Below, piece by piece: positions 24,894 through 33,278 of a stretch of DNA of 39,794 bases. The stretch covers positions 1-39,794 of the forward strand of contig JAJPJH010000016.1 of NCBI GenBank assembly GCA_021324335.1, in the 5' to 3' direction. The notes under the pieces are model-generated. The model worked only from the letters and a program-made list of their open reading frames with translations. It searched no databases and was not told the DNA's origin. Made by a program: the position numbers and the translations under genes. Numbering within the stretch: the stretch's first letter is position 1; each line of letters begins with the position of its first letter. The stretch is from Gammaproteobacteria bacterium (lineage in GTDB: Bacteria > Pseudomonadota > Gammaproteobacteria > DSM-16500).

Positions 24894-25883
24894 TTGATCA
24901 AGCCCATCACGCTCGGAAATAAAACCTTTCCTGTTAATCTTATCCAAGGGCCTTTAGCGGGTGTGAGTTCTGCGCCTTTTCGTCGTTTAACTTGGTACTA
25001 TAGTCGACCTGCTTTTTCGTGTACAGAAATGATTTCTTGTAAAACCATTCTCCACCATTCTCAAGCTGCCTTAGAACGTTTTATAAAAAAAGATCCCGAA
25101 GAAGGCCCCGTCTGTTTTCAATTATCGAGTAATAATCCTTCCGAATTAGCAGAAGCAACCAAACGTGTAACCGATTATGGTGCTGATCTCATCGATTTGA
25201 ATTGCGGCTGTCCGGTGAAAAAAATTCGTAGCAAAGGAGCAGGTTCGAGTTTGTTAGCTAATCCTGCAAAATTATATCAATTAATTTGCGCGATGAAACA
25301 AAATACCTCGGTGCCAGTCTCCATTAAAATTCGAGTCGATGGCGAAAGTGATGAAAAATATAATCAAGAAATTGTAAAGGTAGTCAGTGAAGCCGGAACG
25401 GATTTTCTAATCGTGCATGGCCGACATTGGACGGAGCAATATGAGACACCTTGTCGCTATGATGAAATCCAATTTTTTGTTGAAGCCCTCTCCATTCCTG
25501 TGATTGGTAATGGTGATATCGCTTGTGTGGATTCGTTAAAAAAAATGTTTGCGACGGGTTGTGCTGGCGTCATGATTGCGCGTGCCGGTGTGGGCCAACC
25601 CTGGTTGATTAGAAAATTAATAACAGAAATGCAGCAAGAAAAATTTTCTCTTCCTTCTCATCAGGACATTGGCTCGATGTTTATCACGCATATTGAAAAA
25701 CTAGCTATTTTATTGGGCAGTGAAAAAATTGCAATAGTAGAAGGCCGAAAATTAGCCAAATATTATGGGCGTTGCTTGAAGAATAAAATTGAATTTTGCT
25801 CAGCTGTTAATAAATGTGAAAATTTGGCTGAGTTAAAAATGTTAACCTTGGAGTTCTATTTTCACGGGAACCATGACAATTGA
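24894..25883 (+). CDS. tRNA-dihydrouridine synthase family protein
   Basis: A 329-residue FMN-dependent TIM-barrel enzyme of the Dus family (COG0042), which reduces uridines in the tRNA D-loop. Landmarks are GPLAGVSSAPFR near the N-terminus, LNCGCPVKKIRSKGAGSSL with the active-site Cys106, VSIKIRVDG, FLIVHGRHWTEQY, GNGDI and GVMIARAGVGQPWL. The start is TTG at 24894 with a weak AAAGG upstream; no in-frame ATG gives a complete N-terminus. The subtype (DusA, B or C) is not clear, and the protein most resembles the DusB-like group. Its stop codon lies inside the promoter of the following BrnT/BrnA module. Confidence 0.9.
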   Translation: MIKPITLGNKTFPVNLIQGPLAGVSSAPFRRLTWYYSRPAFSCTEMISCKTILHHSQAALERFIKKDPEEGPVCFQLSSNNPSELAEATKRVTDYGADLIDLNCGCPVKKIRSKGAGSSLLANPAKLYQLICAMKQNTSVPVSIKIRVDGESDEKYNQEIVKVVSEAGTDFLIVHGRHWTEQYETPCRYDEIQFFVEALSIPVIGNGDIACVDSLKKMFATGCAGVMIARAGVGQPWLIRKLITEMQQEKFSLPSHQDIGSMFITHIEKLAILLGSEKIAIVEGRKLAKYYGRCLKNKIEFCSAVNKCENLAELKMLTLEFYFHGNHDN

Positions 25884-25907
25884 TTTGTATACATTTATAA
25901 TATACAA
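25873..25907 (+). promoter_or_regulatory. Promoter and palindromic operator of the BrnT/BrnA module
   Basis: ATGACA (25873-25878) and TATAAT (25896-25901) are separated by exactly 17 bases, a near-consensus sigma-70 promoter. The inverted repeat TTGTATA (25885-25891) and TATACAA (25901-25907), spaced by 9 bases, overlaps the -10 element. This is a typical position for autorepression by the ribbon-helix-helix antitoxin BrnA. The start codon of brnT follows at 25916. Confidence 0.8.
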
Positions 25908-25915
25908 TTTTATTT

Positions 25916-26215
25916 ATGGATGAAATTATCTTTAAAGAAAATCTTGGCTTTGATTGGGATTGGGCAAACCAGGATAAAAACACTAATAAACATAGCGTTT
26001 CCCCCTGGGAATGCGAACAAGTATTTTTCAATGAGCCTTTATTATTAAACGAAGATACAAAGCATTCTCAAAATGAACGTCGCTTTTATGTATTGGGTAA
26101 AACTGATTCGGATCGAAAATTATTTATTGCTTTTACCATCAGAAAGCAATTAATTCGAGTGATTTCAGCTCGCGACATGAGCAGAAAGGAGAGAAAATTC
26201 TATGAGCAATTTTAA
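25916..26215 (+). CDS. brnT: BrnT family toxin
   Basis: A 99-residue BrnT (RelE-like fold) toxin. It shows FDWDWANQDKNTNKHSVS near the start (family pattern of D-x-x-K-x-x-x-N-x-x-KH), the FFNEPLLL strand, RRFYVLGKTDSDRKLFIAFTIR, and the C-terminal RVISARDMSRKERKFYEQ. Characterised BrnT proteins cut RNA at the ribosome and are silenced by BrnA. The gene overlaps brnA by 14 bases and has its own promoter/operator immediately upstream. Confidence 0.95.
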   Translation: MDEIIFKENLGFDWDWANQDKNTNKHSVSPWECEQVFFNEPLLLNEDTKHSQNERRFYVLGKTDSDRKLFIAFTIRKQLIRVISARDMSRKERKFYEQF

Positions 26216-26471
26216 AAAAATACCTAAATTTAAAAATCTCACGGAAGAAGAAGCTTTTTGGAAAAAGCATGATTCTACTCAGTACCTTGATTGGGGTAAT
26301 GCTAAATTGGCCAGCTTTCCTCATTTAAAACCTTCGACGAAAACCATATCTCTTCGTCTACCCGAAGACCTTTTGAATGAAATTAAAATCCTGGCCAATA
26401 AGGAAGATATCCCTTACCAGTCCTTAATGAAAATGCTTCTCGCTCAAGGAATTAAATCGCTTAGAAAATAG
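26202..26471 (+). CDS. brnA: BrnA family ribbon-helix-helix antitoxin
   Basis: An 89-residue antitoxin. The N-terminal toxin-binding part has FKNLTEEEAFWKKHDST and YLDWGNAKL. The C-terminal ribbon-helix-helix fold is STKTISLRLPEDLLNEIKILANKEDIPYQSLM, which binds DNA. It overlaps the toxin gene by 14 bases and is complete, so the module is expected to be functional. The inverted repeat at 25885-25907 is the likely operator. Confidence 0.95.
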   Translation: MSNFKKIPKFKNLTEEEAFWKKHDSTQYLDWGNAKLASFPHLKPSTKTISLRLPEDLLNEIKILANKEDIPYQSLMKMLLAQGIKSLRK

Positions 26472-26486
26472 TTATAGGAATATAGT

Positions 26487-27422
26487 ATGCAATACAACAA
26501 ACTAGGCCGTGCCGGCATTCGTTTAAGTGAAATTTCATTTGGTTCATGGATTACCTTCAGCAAACAAGTGGATTTATCTTTAGCAAAAACCCTGATGCAC
26601 ACTGCGTTTGATAATGGTATTAATTTTTTCGACAATGCCGAAAGTTATGCCCATGGTGAAGCTGAAATCATGATGGGGAAAGTACTGCAAGAATTTCGGC
26701 GGGAAGATTTGGTGATTTCTACCAAACTATTTTGGGGCGGTAATGGGCCGAATGATACGGGGTTATCGCGTAAGCATCTAATCGAGGGCACTAAAAATTC
26801 ATTAAAGCGATTGCAGTTGGATTATGTTGATTTACTCTTTTGCCATCGACCTGATCCTAATACGCCTATTGATGAAACGGTATTAGCGATGGATTATTTA
26901 GTCCGCCACGGGTTTGCTTTTTATTGGGGTACCTCTGAATGGAGCGAATCACAAATTGAAGCAGCTTACCAAACAGCAGAAGCTTTAAATTGCATTAAAC
27001 CGACAATGGAACAACCGAAATATAATCTACTTTTCCGCGAGCATTTAGAAAAAGATTATCTACGCTTGTTTGAAAAATATGGCATGGGGACAACCACCTG
27101 GAGTCCGCTGGCATCCGGTATTCTTTCTGGTAAATATAACCACGGGATTCCTATTGATAGTCGTCTAGCAAAAGAAGGATGGTTAGTACCTGATAATTTT
27201 ATGCAATTGGTTGAAAAAACCAAACAATTGGAAATGCTTGCCCAAGAAATAGATTGTACGCTAGCACAGCTCTCGATTGCATGGTGTTTAAAAAATCCGC
27301 ATGTGAGTTCGGTGATTACGGGAGCAACTAAAATCGAACAATTAAAGGAAAATTTAGGGGCGATTGAGATAAAATCACGATTAACGCCTGATATCATGAA
27401 AAAAATAAATACGATTGTATGA
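26487..27422 (+). CDS. Aldo/keto reductase, KCNAB-like subfamily
   Basis: A 311-residue NADPH-dependent oxidoreductase of the aldo/keto reductase superfamily. The catalytic tetrad is visible: Asp49 and Tyr54 (FFDNAESYAHG), Lys80 (STKLFWG) and His120 (LFCHRPD). The FYWGTSEWSESQIEAA stretch and SVITGATKIEQLKEN near the C-terminus match the potassium-channel beta-subunit-like bacterial group. The substrate is unknown. It starts 15 bases after brnA, and its stop overlaps the start of folB by 4 bases, so it may be co-transcribed with the folate genes. Confidence 0.92.
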   Translation: MQYNKLGRAGIRLSEISFGSWITFSKQVDLSLAKTLMHTAFDNGINFFDNAESYAHGEAEIMMGKVLQEFRREDLVISTKLFWGGNGPNDTGLSRKHLIEGTKNSLKRLQLDYVDLLFCHRPDPNTPIDETVLAMDYLVRHGFAFYWGTSEWSESQIEAAYQTAEALNCIKPTMEQPKYNLLFREHLEKDYLRLFEKYGMGTTTWSPLASGILSGKYNHGIPIDSRLAKEGWLVPDNFMQLVEKTKQLEMLAQEIDCTLAQLSIAWCLKNPHVSSVITGATKIEQLKENLGAIEIKSRLTPDIMKKINTIV

Positions 27423-27808
27423 TGACTCGCATGACAACACCTGTAACTACCTTATCACTCAAGAGCCTAGAATTAGCTGTTTGCATCGGTTGGCTCGCTC
27501 CTGAGCAACAACAAAAACAAACCCTCTTAGCAGATATCGACCTCATTTTTTCTGAGCCACCGGCTGCTTGCATTAGTGATCATCTGGAGGATACAGTTTG
27601 TTATGCTATGCTTGTAGAAAAAATCCGCGAAATGGTTGGAAATAAAATCTATTATCTCATTGAGCATTTAACTTACGATATTTATCAACTATTAAAGCAA
27701 CAATTACCTCCTTCCACTCAAATTAGCGTCTGTGTGACTAAGCATCCTAATGTCCCTGGTTTAAACGGCGGTGCCTGTTTTCGGTACGGAGATACCTCAT
27801 CATGGTGA
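27419..27808 (+). CDS. folB: Dihydroneopterin aldolase-type protein FolB
   Basis: A 129-residue FolB-family protein converting dihydroneopterin to hydroxymethyl-dihydropterin in folate synthesis. Recognisable parts are LELAVCIGWLAPEQQQKQTLLADID, SDHLEDTVCYAMLVEKI, LIEHLTYDIYQLL (with the catalytic Glu of LIE) and VCVTKHPNVPG. The sequence is more divergent than usual, but the context is decisive: it overlaps folKP by 7 bases. The first ATG at 27419 overlaps the reductase stop; Met5 (27431) is an alternative start. Confidence 0.9.
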   Translation: MMTRMTTPVTTLSLKSLELAVCIGWLAPEQQQKQTLLADIDLIFSEPPAACISDHLEDTVCYAMLVEKIREMVGNKIYYLIEHLTYDIYQLLKQQLPPSTQISVCVTKHPNVPGLNGGACFRYGDTSSW

Positions 27809-29136
27809 TTTTAGGACTGGGATCGAATGTAGGAGATCGTTTAGCCAATCTTCGTAAAGCCGTACAGACGATTAAAAACACGCCTGGTATCATCATTGAG
27901 CAAGTCTCGCCCGTGTATCTTTCCGATGCTTTACTACCTGAAGGAGCACCCTCTGAGTGGGACATGTCCTATCTTAATATTGCTGTGCGGTGTGAGACAA
28001 TATTCGCGCCGCTGGAATTATTAAATATATTAAAAGCGATTGAATCGAGTATTGGCAGAAAGCCGGAAACGCGTCATTGGGGACCGCGCATTTTGGATAT
28101 CGATATTCTGGCATGGGACGAATTAGTCATTCAAAGTGAGACACTTACCCTTCCCCACGCTAACCTCCAAGAACGTCCTTTTGCTTTATGGCCATTGGCA
28201 GATGTTGCAGCTCTTTGGACATTTCCTTTAGCAGGGCCCAACCATGGCAAGACGGCTGCACAAATCGTCGAAAAATGGGGGTCACGCTTCACAGGTGAAG
28301 CGCCACTTCGGACAAAACAAATCTATCATCGTGTTGATACACCTGAGCTCGTTGGCATCCTGAATGTGACACCCGATTCTTTTTCTGACGGCGGTAAGTA
28401 TTTTTCGATCGAGAATGCATTGAACCAAGCCTTATCGTTAGTGAATTCCGGAGCGAATGTGATAGATATTGGCGCTGAATCGACCGCACCCAACGCCACT
28501 CGTTTAGATGCGAAAAGAGAATGGGAACGGCTGGAACCTGTTTTACTCGCTCTCACTTCTGCTCGTAACCGTTTTCTTCTTCCACCTAAACTAAGTGTGG
28601 ATACGCGGCATGCAGAAGTGGCTATCAAAGCACTGGCCATAGGCGTGAATTGGATTAATGATGTAACCGGCTTACAAGATCCCGCTATGCGTGACGTCCT
28701 CAGAGATACGAATGTAGATTGTGTCGTCATGCATCACATGAGTATTCCTGCTAGTCGGGATTTTATTTTGCCGCGAAATCAAGATGCCGTCGAACTTGTC
28801 TATAAATGGGCTGTCAATCAGTTAGATATACTAGAACAAAGCGGCATTAAAAAAGAACGTATCATACTCGATCCAGGCATAGGTTTTGGAAAAACAGCAG
28901 AACATTCGCTACAGTTGATTAAGCACATCGAGGTTTTTCAGAAATTAGGGGTTCGTTTATTAATAGGCCATTCACGTAAATCTTTTCTTTCTTTACTGAC
29001 GGATCGTTCTCCTAGTGAACGGGATATTGAAACAGTAGCCATTTCACTTTATTTAGCCAAACAGAACATTAATTATTTACGCATCCATCAAGTGGAAATG
29101 TGTGCTCGCGCATTGAGGACAATGGCAGTTTTATAA
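27802..29136 (+). CDS. folKP: Bifunctional FolK-FolP (HPPK-dihydropteroate synthase)
   Basis: A 444-residue fusion catalysing two consecutive steps of folate synthesis. The N-terminal HPPK domain (1-160) has LGLGSNVGDR, RHWGPRILDIDIL and LPHANLQERPFALWPLADVA. The DHPS domain (about 175-444) has ELVGILNVTPDSFSDGG, NVIDIGAESTAP, INDVTGLQDP, VVMHH, ILDPGIGFGKT and LIGHSRKSFL. Both sets of substrate-binding motifs are intact, so both activities are expected. The fusion of these two enzymes in one chain occurs in some gammaproteobacterial intracellular lineages such as Francisella. Confidence 0.96.
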   Translation: MVILGLGSNVGDRLANLRKAVQTIKNTPGIIIEQVSPVYLSDALLPEGAPSEWDMSYLNIAVRCETIFAPLELLNILKAIESSIGRKPETRHWGPRILDIDILAWDELVIQSETLTLPHANLQERPFALWPLADVAALWTFPLAGPNHGKTAAQIVEKWGSRFTGEAPLRTKQIYHRVDTPELVGILNVTPDSFSDGGKYFSIENALNQALSLVNSGANVIDIGAESTAPNATRLDAKREWERLEPVLLALTSARNRFLLPPKLSVDTRHAEVAIKALAIGVNWINDVTGLQDPAMRDVLRDTNVDCVVMHHMSIPASRDFILPRNQDAVELVYKWAVNQLDILEQSGIKKERIILDPGIGFGKTAEHSLQLIKHIEVFQKLGVRLLIGHSRKSFLSLLTDRSPSERDIETVAISLYLAKQNINYLRIHQVEMCARALRTMAVL

Positions 29137-29160
29137 GGATGGTAAAAAGGATTTTATAAA

Positions 29161-29775
29161 ATGTATGAAGTCAGGACTTTCTTTGAGAATCTTATGGAAG
29201 ATAGATATTCAGGTAAGCTGCGGATTATGTTAAATAAGAATTCTTATTCTTATATGATATTTTCAGATGATGAAAATTTACTACTAGAGTTATCTTATAA
29301 GCTGCACAAATATAACCTCCATCCAAAATTAGGTAGACTGATCAAACCAGCAGTTTGGCAAAATCTATTTAAATTAAATCAGGGTATAGACGAAATTGAT
29401 GATAAAAATAATTATTATGTCTTCATTGAGTTCATCGAAATAAATCGAGCTTGCGAAGGGCTGAAATTGGATTTTGATGCAAAGAAAATGGCGGATGAAT
29501 TAGAAAAATGCCAAGCCGTTTTTTCTACTGACTATAATGCAAATAAACTCGAAGTTGATCTAAGTTGCAGAAGACCGAGAATAACGCTTAGAGATTTTAA
29601 ACAAGCGTATAAAAAGCAATACACCTCAGAGATTTTTATTAACTTCTGGGATAAGACTAGCATGAAGCATAAACTGGAACAGCTTCAATCGATGGATGAA
29701 GTCGAACAACATGCTCATGAACGTTCTGATAGTCGGACAGCGCATGTCCTCAATCGCTTAAAATTTGGTAAATAG
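29161..29775 (+). CDS. Orphan hydrophilic protein between folKP and folC
   Basis: A 204-residue protein that I do not recognise. It has mixed alpha/beta character with several aromatic strands (SYSYMIFSDDENLLLELSY, then NNYYVFIEFIEINRA) and a charged helical C-terminus. There is no signal peptide or transmembrane segment. It starts 24 bases after folKP on the same strand, so it may be co-transcribed. It converges with the gene ending at 29779, leaving only 3 bases between the stops. Codon use is AT-rich compared with folKP, consistent with accessory origin. Confidence 0.72.
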   Translation: MYEVRTFFENLMEDRYSGKLRIMLNKNSYSYMIFSDDENLLLELSYKLHKYNLHPKLGRLIKPAVWQNLFKLNQGIDEIDDKNNYYVFIEFIEINRACEGLKLDFDAKKMADELEKCQAVFSTDYNANKLEVDLSCRRPRITLRDFKQAYKKQYTSEIFINFWDKTSMKHKLEQLQSMDEVEQHAHERSDSRTAHVLNRLKFGK

Positions 29776-29778
29776 AAT

Positions 29779-30789
29779 TTATCCTGACCCATGTGCAGGA
29801 GCAAAAGGTAGATGATGAGGTACAGTTTCCTGAATTTTATCTTTAAGGTAACCGCCTATTTCTGAGAATGAATGACTTAATTTATTGGTTATAGGAAGAG
29901 TGGCGCCATGGAGACCGGCTGCCATGTGTGAAAAATTATCCATCACTTTATCTGCTGAAGCGACCAACTGTTCTCCAGAGTTCTTTAGGAATTCAGTCGC
30001 ATGAGAAGCTTCATTAGGAAGTTCATTCGCTAATTTTTTTGTCATCTTCGGTACCATTCTCGGCATTTTTTTAATCGCTTCGTATTCTTTAATGACTTCC
30101 TGTCTAATATTTACTTTAGGATTCAGATGCTGCAATCTTTGTAATTCAGCTTCCATTTTTTTATTATCAATCATTCCATTCATGCTGGCTGTTACCAATT
30201 CTTTTACGGAGCCTGCTTGCCAATCTTTCGCATTTGGCAATTTAGCCTGGCGGATCTCATTATAATTTGCCATCACCAGTTCACTAAACGCATCAACACA
30301 ATTTGAATCTTCTCCCAGTCGACGGAGATCAGGTTTATTCATATATTTTTCACTTAAATCCTCCGCTAAACTTTTACTCATCTTTTTAATTTCGATTTTT
30401 GCTTTCTGCTTACTAGGTGTTAATTTGTCATTTAAAGAAGTTAGCAAATGGTGAAATTCATTTTCCATCACATGAATCGCTTCATTTTTATTCATGGTTT
30501 CTTTAAACAAAATTGTCGGATCAAAGGTGGGGACGAATTTTGATAGGAGAGCTAAGCCTAGTGATTTTTGCATACTCTGAGCTGCTTCAGGATTTCGTTC
30601 ATGATCTAAACTTTCCAACGGAATAGTACAATCTTTTTCTGTTAATTTTTCCGTTACATCATCCATCAATTGATTTTCTGATTGCTTATCCATTGCCGAT
30701 AGCACTTTAGCTTCTTGCATAGCGGTATGAACAGTTTGAAGTACGACTCTTAAATCACCTGGTTGTAATGTCAGCATAATGATACTCAC
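29779..30789 (-). CDS. Orphan helical protein, effector-like
   Basis: A 336-residue protein without recognised domain. It is helical, rich in Lys/Glu/Met, with no signal peptide; the C-terminal 70 residues turn amphipathic (HMAAGLHGATLPITNKLSHS) and end in a His/Pro/Gly-rich tail. The frame starts with GTG 30789, which overlaps the folC stop (TAGTG); ATG 30777 (MLTLQPGDLRVVLQ) is an equally good start. It lies directly downstream of folC, so it should be translated from the same messenger. A host-directed function is speculation. Confidence 0.75.
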   Translation of the reverse strand: MSIIMLTLQPGDLRVVLQTVHTAMQEAKVLSAMDKQSENQLMDDVTEKLTEKDCTIPLESLDHERNPEAAQSMQKSLGLALLSKFVPTFDPTILFKETMNKNEAIHVMENEFHHLLTSLNDKLTPSKQKAKIEIKKMSKSLAEDLSEKYMNKPDLRRLGEDSNCVDAFSELVMANYNEIRQAKLPNAKDWQAGSVKELVTASMNGMIDNKKMEAELQRLQHLNPKVNIRQEVIKEYEAIKKMPRMVPKMTKKLANELPNEASHATEFLKNSGEQLVASADKVMDNFSHMAAGLHGATLPITNKLSHSFSEIGGYLKDKIQETVPHHLPFAPAHGSG

Positions 30790-32045
30790 TAACTATCTGT
30801 TTTTAATGTTGAAATTGCCTCAGCGACGGTATGGAAGGATCCAAATACGACGATGCGGTCTCCTCGACGTGCTTCTTTCTTAACATAATAGTATGCTTCT
30901 TTTACGCTAGTAAATAAAGTGACATCAGGAATACCTGCGCTATGAAAAGCTTGAGATAAGGTTTCCGCGGGAGCAGCGCGTTTCCCGTTTAAAGGGGCAA
31001 TATACCAATGATCAATTTCGGGCGCTATTACCCGAATACTTTCTCCAATATCTTTATCAGCTAACATCGAAAACACCGCTAGGGTTTTTCCTTCCGAGGG
31101 CATTTCTTTTAACCGTTTGGCTAAAAGGGCTACTGCTGCGGGATTGTGAGCCACATCATAAATTTCTATCACTGAACCGGGAATAATTTGAATACGACCA
31201 GTAAGCTTCGCATTGATTAATCCTTTCTCAATTGCTTCATTGCTAACAGGTAATCGCGATTGCAATAAAGTAATCGCCATTAATGCTGTTGACATATTTT
31301 GAGTGAGTAATGTATTCAAAGGCAGATGTTGGTATTGAACATGAGGGGAAACCCAGGACCACTCTTCTTTATGTTCTTGATAGGTAAAATCTTGTCCTTG
31401 ACAAAATAAAGATGTTTTTAACGTAGCAGCATGGTCTAGCAAGGATTGGGGTGGCTTTTCATCGCCGCAAACAGCCGGTTTTCGGGGACGAAAAATACCT
31501 GCTTTTTCAAATCCTATTGTTTCCCGTGTCGGCCCTAGCCAATCTACATGGTCAATACTGATACTGGTAACGATAGCCACGTCTGCATCCAATATATTTA
31601 CTGCATCTAATCGACCTCCTAAACCTACTTCTACTATCCACACATCTAGCGGATAGTGTTTAAAAATAAGCAACGCTGCTAACGTGCAAAACTCAAACGG
31701 GGTTAAAGTGATCTTTCCACGAGCGGTTTCAATTTTCTCAAAAGCTTGGCAAAACTCTTCATCTCTCGCTTCCTGTCCATCAATGCGGACTTGCTCATTA
31801 TGCTTAAAGAGAATAGGTGAGGTAAAAACCCCCGTCCGATAGTGAGCAGCTCGGTAAATTGATTCTAAGGCCGCTACCGTCGATCCTTTACCATTTGTCC
31901 CACCCACGATGATCACGGGACAAGAGGGTGATAAAACGGATAAACGATCTGCTACTTGCTTAACGCGATCCAGACCTAACTCCCATTCAGTGGTGTGAAC
32001 AGAATGGATCCAGGCTAACCATTCAGATAATGTGGAAAAGTACAT
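30789..32045 (-). CDS. folC: Bifunctional folylpolyglutamate/dihydrofolate synthase FolC
   Basis: A Mur-ligase-family enzyme that adds glutamate to folates. It shows the GGTNGKGSTVAALESI P-loop, TSPILFKHNEQVRIDGQ, VWIVEVGLGGRLDAVNI, SISIDHVDWLG, EKAGIFRP and YDVAHNPAA, and ends near VFGSFHTVAEA. I chose ATG 32045 (MYFSTLSEWLAWIHSVH), which matches the family N-terminus, has AGGGG upstream and gives 418 residues. An ATG at 32072 would add nine residues of no family similarity. It is separated from folKP by two orphan genes. Confidence 0.95.
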   Translation of the reverse strand: MYFSTLSEWLAWIHSVHTTEWELGLDRVKQVADRLSVLSPSCPVIIVGGTNGKGSTVAALESIYRAAHYRTGVFTSPILFKHNEQVRIDGQEARDEEFCQAFEKIETARGKITLTPFEFCTLAALLIFKHYPLDVWIVEVGLGGRLDAVNILDADVAIVTSISIDHVDWLGPTRETIGFEKAGIFRPRKPAVCGDEKPPQSLLDHAATLKTSLFCQGQDFTYQEHKEEWSWVSPHVQYQHLPLNTLLTQNMSTALMAITLLQSRLPVSNEAIEKGLINAKLTGRIQIIPGSVIEIYDVAHNPAAVALLAKRLKEMPSEGKTLAVFSMLADKDIGESIRVIAPEIDHWYIAPLNGKRAAPAETLSQAFHSAGIPDVTLFTSVKEAYYYVKKEARRGDRIVVFGSFHTVAEAISTLKTDS

Positions 32046-32065
32046 ATGAACCCCTATGTGTAGGC

Positions 32066-32216
32066 TGTGCATAACTCATCGATAATACGCATTTTGAGAA
32101 AGATAACAAAATTATCCCCGTAATAATTCATTTCATACTAGAGTTTTCCACAGGTTATAATTCTTGTAACTATATGAATATTATAAATTTTAAGGCGTAA
32201 TCCACAAAAAATGCGT
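32066..32216. promoter_or_regulatory. Cluster of DnaA-box-like sites in an AT-rich gap
   Basis: Within 151 bases there are TGTGCATAA (32066-32074, complement TTATGCACA), TTATCCCCG (32112-32120), TTTTCCACA (32144-32152) and TAATCCACA (32208-32216). The first and third fit the general DnaA box pattern TTWTNCACA exactly, the fourth has one mismatch and the second two. The surrounding sequence is very AT-rich. The cluster could be a DnaA-regulated promoter or an origin-like site. No dnaA or other replication gene is adjacent, so this is tentative. Confidence 0.3.
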
Positions 32217-32285
32217 GCTTAATAAATAAAAAAATCTTTAAAAAATAAAAGATATTTAGTTATTCAATGAATGATCTTTCCAAAA

Positions 32286-32312
32286 AAAAGCCCACTATCA
32301 GCGTGGGCTTTT
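32286..32312 (-). terminator. Rho-independent terminator of the L,D-transpeptidase gene
   Basis: Perfect 10-base arms AAAAGCCCAC (32286-32295) and GTGGGCTTTT (32303-32312) with a 7-base loop. On the minus strand the stem is followed by a run of T. It lies 27 bases after the stop of the transpeptidase gene at 32339. The T run on the plus side is short, so it should work mainly for the minus strand. Confidence 0.88.
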
Positions 32313-32338
32313 AAAAAAATGAGAAGAATAAAAAAAGA

Positions 32339-33256
32339 TTAGGGGAGTTTAATCCCCACTTCATGCGGCATACCGTCTCTTTCTTCTGCCATGTAAGAAA
32401 CCATCTGCCAATCAATGAGCATAGGTTGGTTTTTTGAGGCTTCTAGAATCATATGAACCATACCAGGTAAAGAAGCATCGTAATGATTATTATGTTCTTC
32501 CAAAGGTGGATGAGCTTCCATGTACAAACGATCATCTTGCCAGCCTATTTTGACGGGAGAATTGATAATAACAATGGGAATGCCTTTCTTAATTGACGGA
32601 AAGAAATCTTTAATATCTGATTCATACATACGGATACAACCAAAACTGGCACGCGTTCCAATACTTTCAGGGAAAATAGTGCTGTGGATAAGATAAGTAG
32701 GGATGCGTGTGTAGATTGCATAAGGACCTAATGGATTATCAGGGCCTGCTGGCATCACTTTCGGTAAGACAATACCTTGTTGGAGGTCAAATGCTCGAAT
32801 ATCATCAGGTGGTGTCCAAGTTGGATTAACCGTTTTACGCGCAACAGATGTTCTCGTAATGGGAATGGTTTTACCTACTTTTCCTATCCCAATCGGATAA
32901 GTGTAAACTTGATGACTTCCTTCCGGGAAATAATACATACGCATTTCAGGTAGATTAATAATAATGCCTTCTCGAGGTTGATCAGGTAAAAGGTGTTGAG
33001 TGGGAATTTGGAAAGGGGTACCTGAATTAAATCCTCTTCCCAGATCTAAGTATGGATTCGCGCTTTCAAAAGCATTATGACCAATATCATAACGTTGTGT
33101 CACCGTGATAACGTTATCACCTTGGACTGCAACGTTATATTGCATTTTTCCAATTAAGGATTCGTTTGACGGCGGAACATTATAAACTGCCGCAAAAGTT
33201 TGCGATGAAACCACCAGCGCAAGTGCAGACAGGAATTTCGCCACTTTTTTATTCAT
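32339..33256 (-). CDS. L,D-transpeptidase (ErfK/YbiS/YcfS/YnhG type)
   Basis: A 305-residue periplasmic YkuD-family L,D-transpeptidase. A signal peptide (MNKKVAKFLSALALVVSSQTFA, cut near residue 22) precedes a divergent LysM-like segment (VTQRYDIGHNAFESANPYLD). The catalytic domain (about 95-235) has YPIGIGKVGKTIP and His191 and Cys207 in HSTIFPESIG and SFGCIRMYESDI. These enzymes make 3-3 peptidoglycan cross-links or attach outer-membrane lipoprotein to peptidoglycan. All catalytic residues are present. It lies 22 bases after another L,D-transpeptidase gene, so the two are likely one transcript. Confidence 0.94.
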   Translation of the reverse strand: MNKKVAKFLSALALVVSSQTFAAVYNVPPSNESLIGKMQYNVAVQGDNVITVTQRYDIGHNAFESANPYLDLGRGFNSGTPFQIPTQHLLPDQPREGIIINLPEMRMYYFPEGSHQVYTYPIGIGKVGKTIPITRTSVARKTVNPTWTPPDDIRAFDLQQGIVLPKVMPAGPDNPLGPYAIYTRIPTYLIHSTIFPESIGTRASFGCIRMYESDIKDFFPSIKKGIPIVIINSPVKIGWQDDRLYMEAHPPLEEHNNHYDASLPGMVHMILEASKNQPMLIDWQMVSYMAEERDGMPHEVGIKLP

Positions 33257-33278
33257 TTTGATTCCTTAGTTTAGCTAA

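Noticed and set aside
28289..28730. Minus-strand open frames opposite folKP
   Set aside because: Antisense shadows of the well-supported folKP gene with no independent evidence.
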